Shown piece after piece: positions 17,464 through 25,728 of a stretch of 64,000 nt of DNA (positions are counted from its first letter, which is position 1; every line of letters starts with the position of its first letter). Both the position numbers and the translations under genes were made by a program. The stretch lies in the NCBI RefSeq assembly GCF_025821625.1, contig NZ_JACKSH010000257.1:40760-104759 (forward strand). The letters are read 5' to 3'. The DNA comes from Mycolicibacterium pyrenivorans (lineage in GTDB: Bacteria; Actinomycetota; Actinomycetes; Mycobacteriales; Mycobacteriaceae). Under the pieces are notes generated by a model. It saw only the letters and a program-made list of their open reading frames with translations, did no database searches and had not been told where the DNA came from.

Positions 17464-18594
17464 TCAGCGGCGTGGCGTCACGGTGATGTGCACGTGGTCG
17501 TAGTGGCCGTACCCCGATGCCTGTGGACCGGCCGGCGTGTAATACGTGCCGCGCCAGATCACGTCCTGTAGCCCGAATCGGCCCGCATTGCTCATCGCGA
17601 ACGCGAGGATCTGGTCGCCGAGCGCGACGCCCTCGGGGCTGTCGTGGTTGGGAATCATGATGTCGATCGCCAGACCGCTGGGATGCCACGGCTTCGAGTC
17701 CGGCCGAACCCCGTCGATTGCGGCAATCTGAGGGAACTGTCGGCTGACGGCCCTGGCGGCCAGGACGGTGTTGGGCTGCAACCCGGCCTCTGAGGCAACA
17801 CCGACAGGCAACGCCTCCGGAATCTCGGCGATAGCGGCTGCCATGGGCGGTGGCGCAACATCGCCGGCAGGCAGGCCGGGCATCGCGACGATCGCCGGGT
17901 TCGCCGGAGCGGGCGCACTCTGCGGCGGAGGGGTGCTATCGACGATCGCTTGTTGCTGCGGTGTCAACGCAGCGTACTGCGCCTCCGCGGCGGCGATCTG
18001 ACGGAGCAAGTCCCTCAGCTTGGCCTGCAGCTCTGCGCGCACCGCGGCGGCCGACTCTGCCGCGGCGCTGGCGTCGGCGGCCGATCTCTCCGACGCCTGG
18101 GCGGCGGCGGCCGCGCGCTCGCGTGCTGATCGAAAGGCCTTCAACTGATCGGCGATCCCAGCGCCGACTGTCCGCTGCATCGACAGCTGATCGATCAGCT
18201 GTTGAGGAGAGGCCGCGGTCAGCACCGCCGCGAACTGACCGTCACGCCCATTCATGTAGTTCATCGCCGCGATCCTGTCGACAGCGGCCTGACGGGGCTC
18301 CAGTTCGGAGTTCGCGGCCTCCAGGGCCGCCAGGTCGGCGCGATGGCGGTCGACGGCCGCCGCCTGCTCAGCCAGCCTGGCATCGGCCTCGCGCTGGGCA
18401 GCTGTGACGGCCTCGCGACTCTGCACCGCCTGCTGGGACAACTCGTTGAGCCTGGACAACGCGTCGGCCGCCGGGTCGGCCGCGACATTCCCCGTCGGCA
18501 TGCCCATCGACGCAGCCAGCACCAAGACTGCGGTCGCGAGAGCACACATCGTTTGTCGAAGGGAGTGGCGCAGCCCGGTCACGCGGATTATCAC
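17464..18594 (-). CDS. Secreted coiled-coil protein with peptidoglycan-associated C-terminal domain
   Basis: About 376 residues. A signal peptide (MCALATAVLVLAASMG) is followed by a long Ala/Glu/Arg coiled coil (about residues 45-200, RAELQAKLRDLLRQIAAAEAQ), a Pro/Ala linker, and a C-terminal domain with KPWHPSGLAIDIMIPN, AFAMSNAGRFGLQDVIW and HYDHVHITV. The coiled coil resembles the N-terminal halves of RipA/RipC-type proteins, while the C-terminal His/Asp pattern (SGLAIDIM, DHVHI) recalls the LAS/M15-like fold found in many actinobacterial secreted proteins. A cell-wall role is inferred. GTG 18594 is chosen to include the whole signal; the exact start is uncertain. Confidence 0.75.
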   Translation of the reverse strand: MIIRVTGLRHSLRQTMCALATAVLVLAASMGMPTGNVAADPAADALSRLNELSQQAVQSREAVTAAQREADARLAEQAAAVDRHRADLAALEAANSELEPRQAAVDRIAAMNYMNGRDGQFAAVLTAASPQQLIDQLSMQRTVGAGIADQLKAFRSARERAAAAAQASERSAADASAAAESAAAVRAELQAKLRDLLRQIAAAEAQYAALTPQQQAIVDSTPPPQSAPAPANPAIVAMPGLPAGDVAPPPMAAAIAEIPEALPVGVASEAGLQPNTVLAARAVSRQFPQIAAIDGVRPDSKPWHPSGLAIDIMIPNHDSPEGVALGDQILAFAMSNAGRFGLQDVIWRGTYYTPAGPQASGYGHYDHVHITVTPRR

Positions 18595-18674
18595 GATCCT
18601 TGGCTCGAGGACCGATCTCGGCCCGGCTGAAGATGTCCCGGGCAAGGCTACGAACTGGCAACGACGATGTCTAC

Positions 18675-20483
18675 TCAGGCGGGACGGCGGGTCAGCTTTC
18701 GCCAAACCCAACTCGAGGGCACGTGCCGTCCGTGGACGACGTACTCCCGGGTGGCGTCGACCAGGAGCGTGGCGTCGAGTCCGCGCCGCGCGGACGGCCA
18801 GCCGACCAGCAGCAGCTCGTCGGCAGGGGCCAACACGAAGTCATTTTCCGGGGCGACCTCGATGTCTGTGCCGTCGTTAACCCCGGTCGCACGGGCGAGC
18901 AGAAGCGGGACCGCGTGCAGCGGCTCGTCGCGGTCGTCGGGGTTGCGCAGCAGGTCCCCCAGGCGCGCTCCACCCTCGGCGAGCCACGCCTGCAGCGCCG
19001 GCGCTTCTGTCGCCGTCAGCCGCACCTTCCACACCGCCTGCAGGTGCTCGCCACACAGCTGCGTCAGGCGATCGATGACCGCGGCGGCCCAGGCATCTTC
19101 GCGGCGGGGCACCTCCTGCAGGAAGCGCCACAGCAAGGGCGTAGACAGCAGCGCGTACACCTCGTGTGCGACGACGTCCGCTGGGACGAGCAGCGAGTCG
19201 ACCTCCACGGCCGCGAATAACGGCGCGCTGGCCGCCTTGTTCTGTCGGGCTGCGACGAACAACGACGGGTTGGCCTTTCTGGCCGAAGCGATCAGCGAGA
19301 GATTGGTGGTGTCGTTGTCCGTGCCGGCGACGAACCCGGCGGCGCGGTTGATCCCGGCGCGCACCAGCACGTCGGGTTCGTAGCCGAACCCGACGATGGT
19401 GTCCGGGTGGTGCTCCGCCACGTCTGCAGGCTCCACCACGGTGACGTCCAGGCCCTCCGCCCGGAGGTCCTCCGTAATCTCCCGACCGAAGCGGCCGTAC
19501 CCGCAGATCACCCAGTGCCCGTCCGACAGCGGTAGTCCCCGGGGCGGCAGCGGTGCGCCGGGCCCGCTCTCTAGCCAGGTCATCAGCTGGTAGGAGGCGG
19601 GTGCGCGCAGCGCAATGCGGAGGTAGTCGCCAAACCGGTCGAACGGGTTGACGACCGTGGGCGTGCCGAAAGCACGCATCCGCTCGGCCATGGTCGGCGA
19701 GACCGCCCGGCTGATCACGGGGAGATCGGGACGCAGCAGCGCGGCCGCTTGCACGACGGCCAAGTTGGCCTCGTCGTCGTCGGTCAGCGCGACCACCCCT
19801 TCACACGACGGAAGATCCAGACCCGCGACCGCGAGGTGCCCGGGGTCGCCGGCGTCGGCGACCAGGCCGGGTACGTCCGCACGGTAGGAAGCCATGTCGA
19901 GGTCGTCGATGCGCCCGTCGTCGGAGTCGATCACCACGAAACGCCGGCCCAGCGCATCCAGTGAGCGCGCGAGAACCTCGCCGGTGCGCCCGTAGCCGAC
20001 GATCAGCAGAAAGGGTTCGCGCATCCGCTCGACCTTGCGCATGAAGTGCTGCAAGGACAGCGCCTGCCGGAAACCGCGTTCCTGCAGCAGAGCCAGCAGT
20101 GATCCGATCGCGTACGCCCAGCCCACCACCGTGAGGTAGATCGAGATCGTCAACCACATTCGCTGGTTGTAGGTGAACGGGTAGGGGATCTCGCCGAATC
20201 CGATCGTGGAGGCGGTGTAGCTCATGACGTAGAACGCGTCGAAGAAGCCCATCTTCACCGGGCGGCCCGCTGTGTCCTGACCGGGTATCAACGTGAGACC
20301 CAGGGTGGTGATTGCGAAGATCACGATCAGCACGATCAGTGGCACCCGCATCCGGCGCATGACCAGAAAGATTGTGGCCGAGGCTTTCCTGGACGTGTGC
20401 ATCGGTACTCGCCAGCGTGGCGTGCGGCGCGCCGGTTCCGTGGCGAACAAGCGGGACCAGAACACCAGCAGCGGATTGCTCAC
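18675..20483 (-). CDS. Two-TM potassium channel with two RCK domains
   Basis: 602 residues. Two transmembrane helices (about 46-66 and 106-130) flank a pore loop with selectivity filter TIGFGE (93-98), a variant of TVGYGD. Two Rossmann RCK/TrkA-N domains follow: IVGYGRTGEVLARSLDALG (about 162-180) and ICGYGRFGREITEDLRAEG (about 325-345), each ready to bind a nucleotide. A TrkA-C-like segment ends the protein. This layout matches actinobacterial channels gated through ligands on RCK domains. It starts 10 bp after the end of the upstream 128-residue membrane protein gene; the two are surely co-transcribed and probably co-function. Confidence 0.88.
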   Translation of the reverse strand: MSNPLLVFWSRLFATEPARRTPRWRVPMHTSRKASATIFLVMRRMRVPLIVLIVIFAITTLGLTLIPGQDTAGRPVKMGFFDAFYVMSYTASTIGFGEIPYPFTYNQRMWLTISIYLTVVGWAYAIGSLLALLQERGFRQALSLQHFMRKVERMREPFLLIVGYGRTGEVLARSLDALGRRFVVIDSDDGRIDDLDMASYRADVPGLVADAGDPGHLAVAGLDLPSCEGVVALTDDDEANLAVVQAAALLRPDLPVISRAVSPTMAERMRAFGTPTVVNPFDRFGDYLRIALRAPASYQLMTWLESGPGAPLPPRGLPLSDGHWVICGYGRFGREITEDLRAEGLDVTVVEPADVAEHHPDTIVGFGYEPDVLVRAGINRAAGFVAGTDNDTTNLSLIASARKANPSLFVAARQNKAASAPLFAAVEVDSLLVPADVVAHEVYALLSTPLLWRFLQEVPRREDAWAAAVIDRLTQLCGEHLQAVWKVRLTATEAPALQAWLAEGGARLGDLLRNPDDRDEPLHAVPLLLARATGVNDGTDIEVAPENDFVLAPADELLLVGWPSARRGLDATLLVDATREYVVHGRHVPSSWVWRKLTRRPA

Positions 20484-20493
20484 GGCCGGCTTC

Positions 20494-20880
20494 CTAGCGG
20501 CGCTGGAACGACACGGTCTCGACCACCAGCAGGATCACCGACACGATGTTCGCCATCAGCGCTCCTCCGGACAGCGAGACCACGCTGGCGGTCGCCTCCC
20601 GGGTCAGCCCCTCGGTGGCGACGTAGGACGCGTACCCCCAGACGAGCGCTGCAGCAATCAGTTGGAGGTCGGCGACCAGGCTGGTGGCCAGGTGCACGGC
20701 CCCGATCTGGGTGCGGTCACCGAACTTGAGCACGGTCGCGATGAGGTTGACCACCACCGCCGCGTAGAGCTCGTAGCTGTTGTGCAGTTCGGGGTCGCCG
20801 AGATCGCCGATGAAGAAGCCGAAGTTCAAGGTCGCGGCGAACAGCACGAAGAATCCGAAGACGACCTTCTCCAGGTTCAT
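20494..20880 (-). CDS. Small conserved membrane protein (DUF6394-like), channel partner
   Basis: 128 residues with four likely transmembrane segments (VVFGFFVLFAATLNFGFFIG, LYAAVVVNLIATVL, IGAVHLATSLVADLQLIAAALVW, LMANIVSVILLVVETV). LKFGDRTQIGAVHLATSLVA is strongly family-like. No enzymatic motif. Start ATG 20880 follows GAAGAGGG. I recall this family (DUF6394) beside RCK-type channel genes in other bacteria; here it is 10 bp upstream of the channel, so an accessory or assembly subunit is plausible. Function is unknown. Confidence 0.8.
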   Translation of the reverse strand: MNLEKVVFGFFVLFAATLNFGFFIGDLGDPELHNSYELYAAVVVNLIATVLKFGDRTQIGAVHLATSLVADLQLIAAALVWGYASYVATEGLTREATASVVSLSGGALMANIVSVILLVVETVSFQRR

Positions 20881-21235
20881 TCATCCCTCTTCACACCCGC
20901 AGCGATCCCCTGTACCGCGCCCCGTCAAACTTAACCAAGACGACCGTCGCAGCACGTACTTTAGGGCAAACCGCCGACGTTGAGATTGTTCACGCACCGA
21001 GGTGGCGTGCGTCTCGAAGATGACCGCCCTGTCGGGCGCACACAATCAAAACGGCTCGGCGTCTGCCGGCCGGAAGCCTTTGGTTCTCCCTTCGCGGCAT
21101 CGGTATCTTCACTGAACAGCCGTGACGAACCGCGGCGCATCGATCGGTGGAATGCCGTCGAGGCTGGGCCGCCCGAGAGTGCGGCAGCGGCGCCACCGAT
21201 GAGTTCCATACGGCGGGTATTTGGGCCGCGAGAAC
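20881..21235. other. Non-coding spacer
   Basis: About 355 bp between the membrane-protein gene (minus) and the nuclease remnant (plus). It contains the ribosome site and presumably the promoter of the channel operon. The open frames across it have no family similarity or ribosome sites. No RNA gene or repeat recognised. Confidence 0.5.
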
Positions 21236-22001
21236 GTCAGGCTGATGACACTTGTGGCGTGCGATCGCTGCAGCGGGTGCCACCGTGGTTGCCCTACGAC
21301 GGGAAGACGATGACCGAACATCCGTTCCGGCGTGCCCTGCGCACCCCGACGAGCGGCTTCGGTTGAGACACCGAGCCTCTGATGTCTCTGAACTCCGGCG
21401 CCAAACTCCAATGGACGCAATGCCTCTAGGCACGGCTGCGAGATCGATTCGCCACGGCGATATCCCGAGAGGAAGCGCACGTTCTCAAGCAGGGCCTCGG
21501 GTGACTCGAGGGGCTCGACACGCGACATCTGTGGTGCGCAGACGTCAATGGGCTTCTGGTGTGCGGTGTCTACATGCCTCAGAACACTGTCAAGCTTCCC
21601 TACTGCGAAACGCTGATCGCGCAGGCTCGCGTCAGCGGGATCGACCTGTTGATTGGTGACTTCAACACTGGCAACAACGATCTCGACAAAGACTTGAAGG
21701 AATCCAAGTTCATCGGTCCGGAAATGCCTGGGCGACTTATAGACTCGGGATACACCGACCTGTGGAGATCGCTACATCCCAGGCAGCGTGAGTACTCTTG
21801 GTACAGCCGCCCCGGCAACAATGGCTTCCGTCTCGACTACATCTTCGCCGCCCCCGAGCTCACGCGGCAGGCGTTCACATGCGAGTTCGACCACGCTCCA
21901 AGCTCACGCGGCAGGCGTTCACATGCGAGTTCGACCACGCTCCAAGGCTCGCTGGAGAGACCGATCACTCCGCGCGAGTGGCGTCACTGGGTTGGCCGTG
22001 A
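21236..22001 (+). pseudogene. Endonuclease/exonuclease/phosphatase-family gene, degraded
   Basis: An EEP-fold nuclease can be read across several frames. The clearest part (about 21506-21900) gives LEGLDTRHLWCADVNGLLV, GVYMPQNTVKLPYCETL, LLIGDFNTGNNDLD with the catalytic DFN, and NGFRLDYIFAAPELTRQAF. The expected C-terminal DHS motif (GETDHSAR) is present but in another frame, because a 44-bp segment is duplicated just before it. Upstream, stops at 21425-21427 and near 21500 interrupt the N-terminal half; VRLMTL at 21236 and RAIAAAGATVVALR at about 21260 may be its start, in different frames. Non-functional as written. Base composition is less GC-rich than the neighbours. Confidence 0.7.
21857..21944. 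repeat. 44-bp perfect tandem duplication
   Basis: Bases 21857-21900 and 21901-21944 are identical (AGCTCACGCGGCAGG... to ...CCACGCTCCA). The period is not a multiple of three, so the second copy shifts the reading frame of the nuclease and separates it from its terminal catalytic DHS. Removing one copy joins the two halves in frame. Confidence 0.95.
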
Positions 22002-22062
22002 CCGAGGCGGACTAAGAACACTGACATGCTCGTTCGACATCCCGAATCTGTCTCACGCTCGG

Positions 22063-22136
22063 TGACCAATTGGTCATTCGGTGGTCATCTCAGATGGGAT
22101 TTGGTCATGAAGTATGAGAAGTCACACCAATGACCT
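22063..22136. promoter_or_regulatory. Cluster of TGGTCA sites with a 14-bp palindrome
   Basis: TGACCAATTGGTCA (22063-22076) is a perfect palindrome. TGGTCA recurs at 22082 and 22102, and ATGACC appears near 22130 at the dnaB stop. The spacing is irregular. It may be an operator left from a lost gene or part of the dnaB 3' region; no gene in the window is placed to be controlled by it. Confidence 0.3.
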
Positions 22137-25100
22137 ACTGCTTGGCCATGTTCGCGAACCGCGACAAATGCAGTTGGTGCGCAACGGTAATCGTCTTGGT
22201 CGGGCCGTTGCGGTGCTTGCCGAGGATCAAGTCCGCCTCCCCGCCGCGTGGGTCGTCGCGCTCGAACGCATCTGGCCTGTGCAGGAGGATGACCATGTCG
22301 GCATCTTGCTCGAGGCTGTTATGTAGGCTAACTAAATTTGCGACGAAATTGTGTGTCCCGCTTACTGTTCCGTCGTATACATCCTGTTCGCCAATGCTCG
22401 TGATCTCGACAATCCGGTCCCAGAACACGTCGTTCGTTGCCAGGTCATGGAGTTCGGAATCGTTCAGGAGCGCGGCGGCCTTGTGCAGGCGCTTACGGCC
22501 AACGGGACGCTTCCACATTGTCGAACCGCAGAACTGGGAGCCCATCGCGGTTGCGAATGCTCTGTGCGACATCCCTTTGTCGGCCAGCCCATCTCGAACA
22601 CGATCCCAGACATCGACTGGCACCGAGTCAGAGTTCGCAGTAGCTGTGACCTTCTCCAATTTCGACAAGACTTCGCGAGCGGAGAAGAACTTCTCGCCGT
22701 TGACATCGACGTCGCGGATGAACTTGCGCTGATTCTCCGCGCCGAATATTCGCACATGCCACGAGTCACGGTAGCCGGCCTTACGTGCCACATGAATGCG
22801 GCTCTGAATTCCCAGGCGCAGCAACAGTTGCATAACGTCATCGACCAGTTCGCGGCTCGTCGATGCATAGTAAACGTTACCGAGCCCGTTCTTCTCGTTC
22901 CAAAGAACTGAGCCATCGGTGGCCCACAGGTGTCGCAGGAACAGCGCCACCTGATCGTTCGGCAGGGCGAAAACCTCCGTCGGAACGAACTTCTCGTGAC
23001 TGCGCTTCCCGAACAACCCGAGCTTGTCGAGCCACGCCGCGATCGGATTGCGCTTCCCATGGGTCAGCCGATACGGCGCCGGCAACCGTAGAGTCGTCAC
23101 TCGGGCCGCCGGGTACTCGTCACGAATCGCCGTTACACCGAAGTGCTTGGCTGCGTTGGTGACCGCGACCAGGTTCTGCTCGTCCACCGACGCGTACCGG
23201 ATCGGCTGGCGCTTCACGCACGAGCCGTCGCCGATCATGTGCGCCAGCATCACGACCTCGGAGTCATGCATCCGCTGCGTGTGCACCGGTTCCGGCACCC
23301 GACGCGGCGCTGCGACCCGCGCACCGACTTCGAGTTCGCCCAAGGGAGTCCAGCCGTCGAACGTCATGAACGGGTGGTTCGCCGTCGCCTCGACCTCGCG
23401 TCCCGACGCCAGCCGCACCTTGAAGACTTCCTTGTGTCCGCTGTAGAACACGTTCGTCATCGGCCGCGCGACCATCCGCTTGCGCTCGTCGAGCGACCAC
23501 ACCAGCGGCCGCTCCCCGGTTGCCATCAACTCGCCGAACGTCACCTCCGCGCCGGTGTCGGCACGCAGGATGCGGGTGTTGGCCGTCAGACACCCGGACT
23601 CACGCAGGTCAGAGACCTGTGGGCGCTTGTCGGTGCGCTGCTCCGGACCACGGTTGAGCTGGCTGATCGCCACCACAGGGACGTCGAGTTCCTTGGCCAT
23701 CAGCTTGATGCTGCGCGAGAAGTCCGACACTTCCTGCTGACGCGACTCGTACTTCTTGCCCGAACTCATCAGCTGCATGTAGTCGATCACGATCAGCCGC
23801 AGTCCCGCCTTCTGCGACAACCGACGGGCCTTTGCGCGGATCTCCATCATCGTCAGATTCGGTGAATCGTCGATATACAGCGGCGCTTCGCTGATCTCAC
23901 TCATCCGGCGGGCCAGTCGCGTCCAGTCGTCGTCACTCATCCGGCCGGACCGCATGTCGGCCAGCTTGATCTTCGCTTCGGCCGACAGCAGACGCATGAC
24001 GATCTCGGTCTTGCTCATCTCCAACGAGAAGATCACGCTGGGCAACTGGTTCTTGATCGAGCACGACCGCATGAAGTCGAGGGCCAGGGTCGAGTTGTGC
24101 GTGGGCACCATGCCGCGGCCGGCGAGATACAGGTGCTCGGCGTTGTCGACCTGGACGCAGCGCACCGGCACGGCCGGAACCCGCCGAATCCAGTTGACCC
24201 CGACCGCGATTCGGCCGGGAGCCAGCACCGCGCTGTTACCAGATGAAGCACCGGCCATTGTCGCGGCGGTCACGGTGTCGGCGACCGCACGCAGCATGCC
24301 CGTCGTACGGATGCCGTGGCTCGTCGGCCACTGGTGCATCTCGTCGGCGACGATCCTCGTACCGTCCGAGAACTCGATCTCGTAGCAGGGCCGACCTAAC
24401 AGGACATCGGTCGCGGCGACCACCCGCGTCGGCGCCCCGTCGGCGTCGAGCAACAAGTCCCCGACCGCGACGTCGCCCATCGTCGTCCACCCGGAGGGGG
24501 TCGGCAGCGGGGTGTTCAGCGCCAGCGCTTTCCCGACGCCCGGCCTGGCCGCGACGATGATCATCTGACCCGGATGCAGACCGTTGGTCACCTCGTCGAG
24601 TTCCACGAACCCCGTCGGCACGCCCTTGGAGATGCCGCCGACCGAGGCGATCGCGTCGATCTCGTCCATCGTGGGCTGGAGGATCTCCTCCAGGATCACG
24701 AAATCCTCGGCCGCCCGCCGCTCGGTGACGTCGTAGATCTCGGCCTGCGCCCGGTCGACGACGTCGTTGACGTCTGCGCCGTCGGCACCGGCGTAGCCGT
24801 ACTGCACCACCCGCGTGCCGGCCTCCACGAGGCGCCGCAGCAGTGCCTTCTCGGCGACGATCTCCGCGTAGTACCCGGCGTTGGCCGCGGTCGGCACCGT
24901 CGAGATCAGGGTGTGCAGATAGGGCGCTCCACCGACGCGCCGCAGCAGCCCGCGCCGGTCCAGCTCGGCGGCGACGGTGACTGCGTCAGCCGGCTCCCCG
25001 CGCCCGTACAGATCCAGGATGGCGTCGTAGACGTTCTGGTTGGCGGGGCGGTAGAAGTCACCGGGACGCAGCTTTTCGAGCACGTCGGCGACCGCGTCCT

Positions 25101-25233
25101 TGCTCAGCAGCATCCCGCCCAGCACGGCCTGCTCGGCGGCCGCATCCTGCGGAGGCTGACGTCCGAAATCTTCGTTCGGCGGAGCGTCTTGTTCCGACGA
25201 TCCACCTCGACCCAGGTCATCAACGACGGCCAC
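22135..25233 (-). CDS. dnaB: Replicative DNA helicase DnaB with two inteins
   Basis: Hexameric 5'-3' replicative helicase, loaded at oriC with DnaA and primase. The precursor is 1032 residues from GTG 25233 (AGGAGGGGTGAG 8 nt upstream; VAVVDDLG is the family N-terminus), but the mature helicase is 462. N-terminal domain QDAAAEQAVLGGMLLSKD; RecA-like core with Walker A ARPGVGK followed by ST after the first intein, Walker B LIVIDYMQLM, arginine-finger region near RESG at the second intein, and a C-terminal extein of 60 residues. Both inteins interrupt essential motifs, so helicase activity needs splicing. It stands alone, reading away from the rplI operon, with SOS and DnaA-type sites upstream. 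Confidence 0.97.
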   Translation of the reverse strand: MAVVDDLGRGGSSEQDAPPNEDFGRQPPQDAAAEQAVLGGMLLSKDAVADVLEKLRPGDFYRPANQNVYDAILDLYGRGEPADAVTVAAELDRRGLLRRVGGAPYLHTLISTVPTAANAGYYAEIVAEKALLRRLVEAGTRVVQYGYAGADGADVNDVVDRAQAEIYDVTERRAAEDFVILEEILQPTMDEIDAIASVGGISKGVPTGFVELDEVTNGLHPGQMIIVAARPGVGKALALNTPLPTPSGWTTMGDVAVGDLLLDADGAPTRVVAATDVLLGRPCYEIEFSDGTRIVADEMHQWPTSHGIRTTGMLRAVADTVTAATMAGASSGNSAVLAPGRIAVGVNWIRRVPAVPVRCVQVDNAEHLYLAGRGMVPTHNSTLALDFMRSCSIKNQLPSVIFSLEMSKTEIVMRLLSAEAKIKLADMRSGRMSDDDWTRLARRMSEISEAPLYIDDSPNLTMMEIRAKARRLSQKAGLRLIVIDYMQLMSSGKKYESRQQEVSDFSRSIKLMAKELDVPVVAISQLNRGPEQRTDKRPQVSDLRESGCLTANTRILRADTGAEVTFGELMATGERPLVWSLDERKRMVARPMTNVFYSGHKEVFKVRLASGREVEATANHPFMTFDGWTPLGELEVGARVAAPRRVPEPVHTQRMHDSEVVMLAHMIGDGSCVKRQPIRYASVDEQNLVAVTNAAKHFGVTAIRDEYPAARVTTLRLPAPYRLTHGKRNPIAAWLDKLGLFGKRSHEKFVPTEVFALPNDQVALFLRHLWATDGSVLWNEKNGLGNVYYASTSRELVDDVMQLLLRLGIQSRIHVARKAGYRDSWHVRIFGAENQRKFIRDVDVNGEKFFSAREVLSKLEKVTATANSDSVPVDVWDRVRDGLADKGMSHRAFATAMGSQFCGSTMWKRPVGRKRLHKAAALLNDSELHDLATNDVFWDRIVEITSIGEQDVYDGTVSGTHNFVANLVSLHNSLEQDADMVILLHRPDAFERDDPRGGEADLILGKHRNGPTKTITVAHQLHLSRFANMAKQ
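22318..23592 (-). mobile_element. DnaB intein 2 (LAGLIDADG homing endonuclease)
   Basis: 425 residues inserted after RESG and before SLEQD. It is a class 1 intein: Cys1 (CLTANTRIL), block B with ATANHPFMT, C-terminal VSLHN followed by Ser. Two dodecapeptide motifs, LAHMIGDGS and LRHLWATDGS, identify a DOD homing endonuclease. The endonuclease part is visibly less GC-rich than the host gene, a sign of transfer. I recall this insertion site as shared with M. tuberculosis DnaB. Confidence 0.95.
24094..24528 (-). other. DnaB intein 1 (class 3 mini-intein in the P-loop)
   Basis: 145 residues between GVGK and STLALD. There is no Cys/Ser at position 1 (Ala1, ALALNTPLPT). It has the class 3 triplet: Trp67 in block B (HQWPTS), Cys124 in block F (VRCVQV), Thr143 in block G (VPTHN). 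It ends His144-Asn145 and the next residue is Ser. No endonuclease. A second cysteine, Cys48 (GRPCYE), sits where the M. smegmatis counterpart has its redox cysteine, as I recall. Confidence 0.95.
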
Positions 25234-25260
25234 GCAGCGCCTCACCCCTCCTGATCGCAG

Positions 25261-25276
25261 TCGAACGTACGTTCGA
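25261..25276. promoter_or_regulatory. Perfect LexA/SOS box upstream of dnaB
   Basis: TCGAACGTACGTTCGA is a 16-bp perfect palindrome that fits the mycobacterial SOS box TCGAAC-N4-GTTCGA without mismatch. It ends 27 bp upstream of the dnaB GTG and contains TACGTT, a possible -10 hexamer, so LexA would block the promoter directly. Confidence 0.85.
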
Positions 25277-25665
25277 TATCCATGGCCGCGATCCTAGCTC
25301 GCACCTCCGACAAGTCCCCCGTGGAGGCGCGGAACCGACCCCGCGACGGCCAACGTTAGACGTTGCTGAGAGGGAATCAAGCCGGCCCTGTTAGTAGACG
25401 TGTGGATGGAATGTGCATAGGTCCGGTGGGCGATGTTGAGTCGCTGGGGAGAACCTGTGGATAAACGCCTTCGACAACCATGTCTGTGCAGCTGAAAGCA
25501 CCATAGGCCGGTGGAAACTCTGTGGATGGGAAATTCGTCGGCGTGTCGTGGCCGGTTGCCACTTCGGGCGTGTTGTGTTGCGCTCCGGGGCCGCCCAGGT
25601 TAACAGCAGGTTAGATTCGCTGTCAGCGCTTTGGCGCGGAATGTTCGCCAGTTGGATACAGCAAC
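25277..25665. other. Spacer upstream of dnaB, no gene
   Basis: About 390 bp between the dnaB promoter and the rplI terminator. Apart from the three DnaA-box-like sites at 25401-25529 I see no gene: the open frames here lack ribosome sites and family similarity. Confidence 0.5.
25401..25529 (-). promoter_or_regulatory. Three DnaA-box-like sites upstream of dnaB
   Basis: TGTGGATAA at 25456-25464 is the exact complement of the classical DnaA box TTATCCACA. Two near matches in the same orientation, TGTGGATGG, lie at 25401-25409 and 25521-25529, spaced 55 and 65 bp. All are in the otherwise empty 500-bp spacer between dnaB and rplI. Binding is inferred. Confidence 0.5.
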
Positions 25666-25699
25666 GACCGGGTGAAGACCTCGCGGTCTCCACCCGGTC
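25666..25699 (-). terminator. Hairpin terminator after rplI
   Basis: A 15-bp stem (25666-25680 with 25685-25699) around the loop TCGC, 30 bp after the rplI stop. The single mismatch in DNA becomes a G-U pair in the minus-strand transcript. No U-run follows, which is common for mycobacterial terminators. Confidence 0.75.
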
Positions 25700-25728
25700 G
25701 TTCGAGAGCCGGTGCTGCTAGGTCGCGA

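Noticed and set aside
20980..21366. Short open frame between the channel operon and the nuclease remnant
   Set aside because: No ribosome site or family motif, composition typical of random frames.
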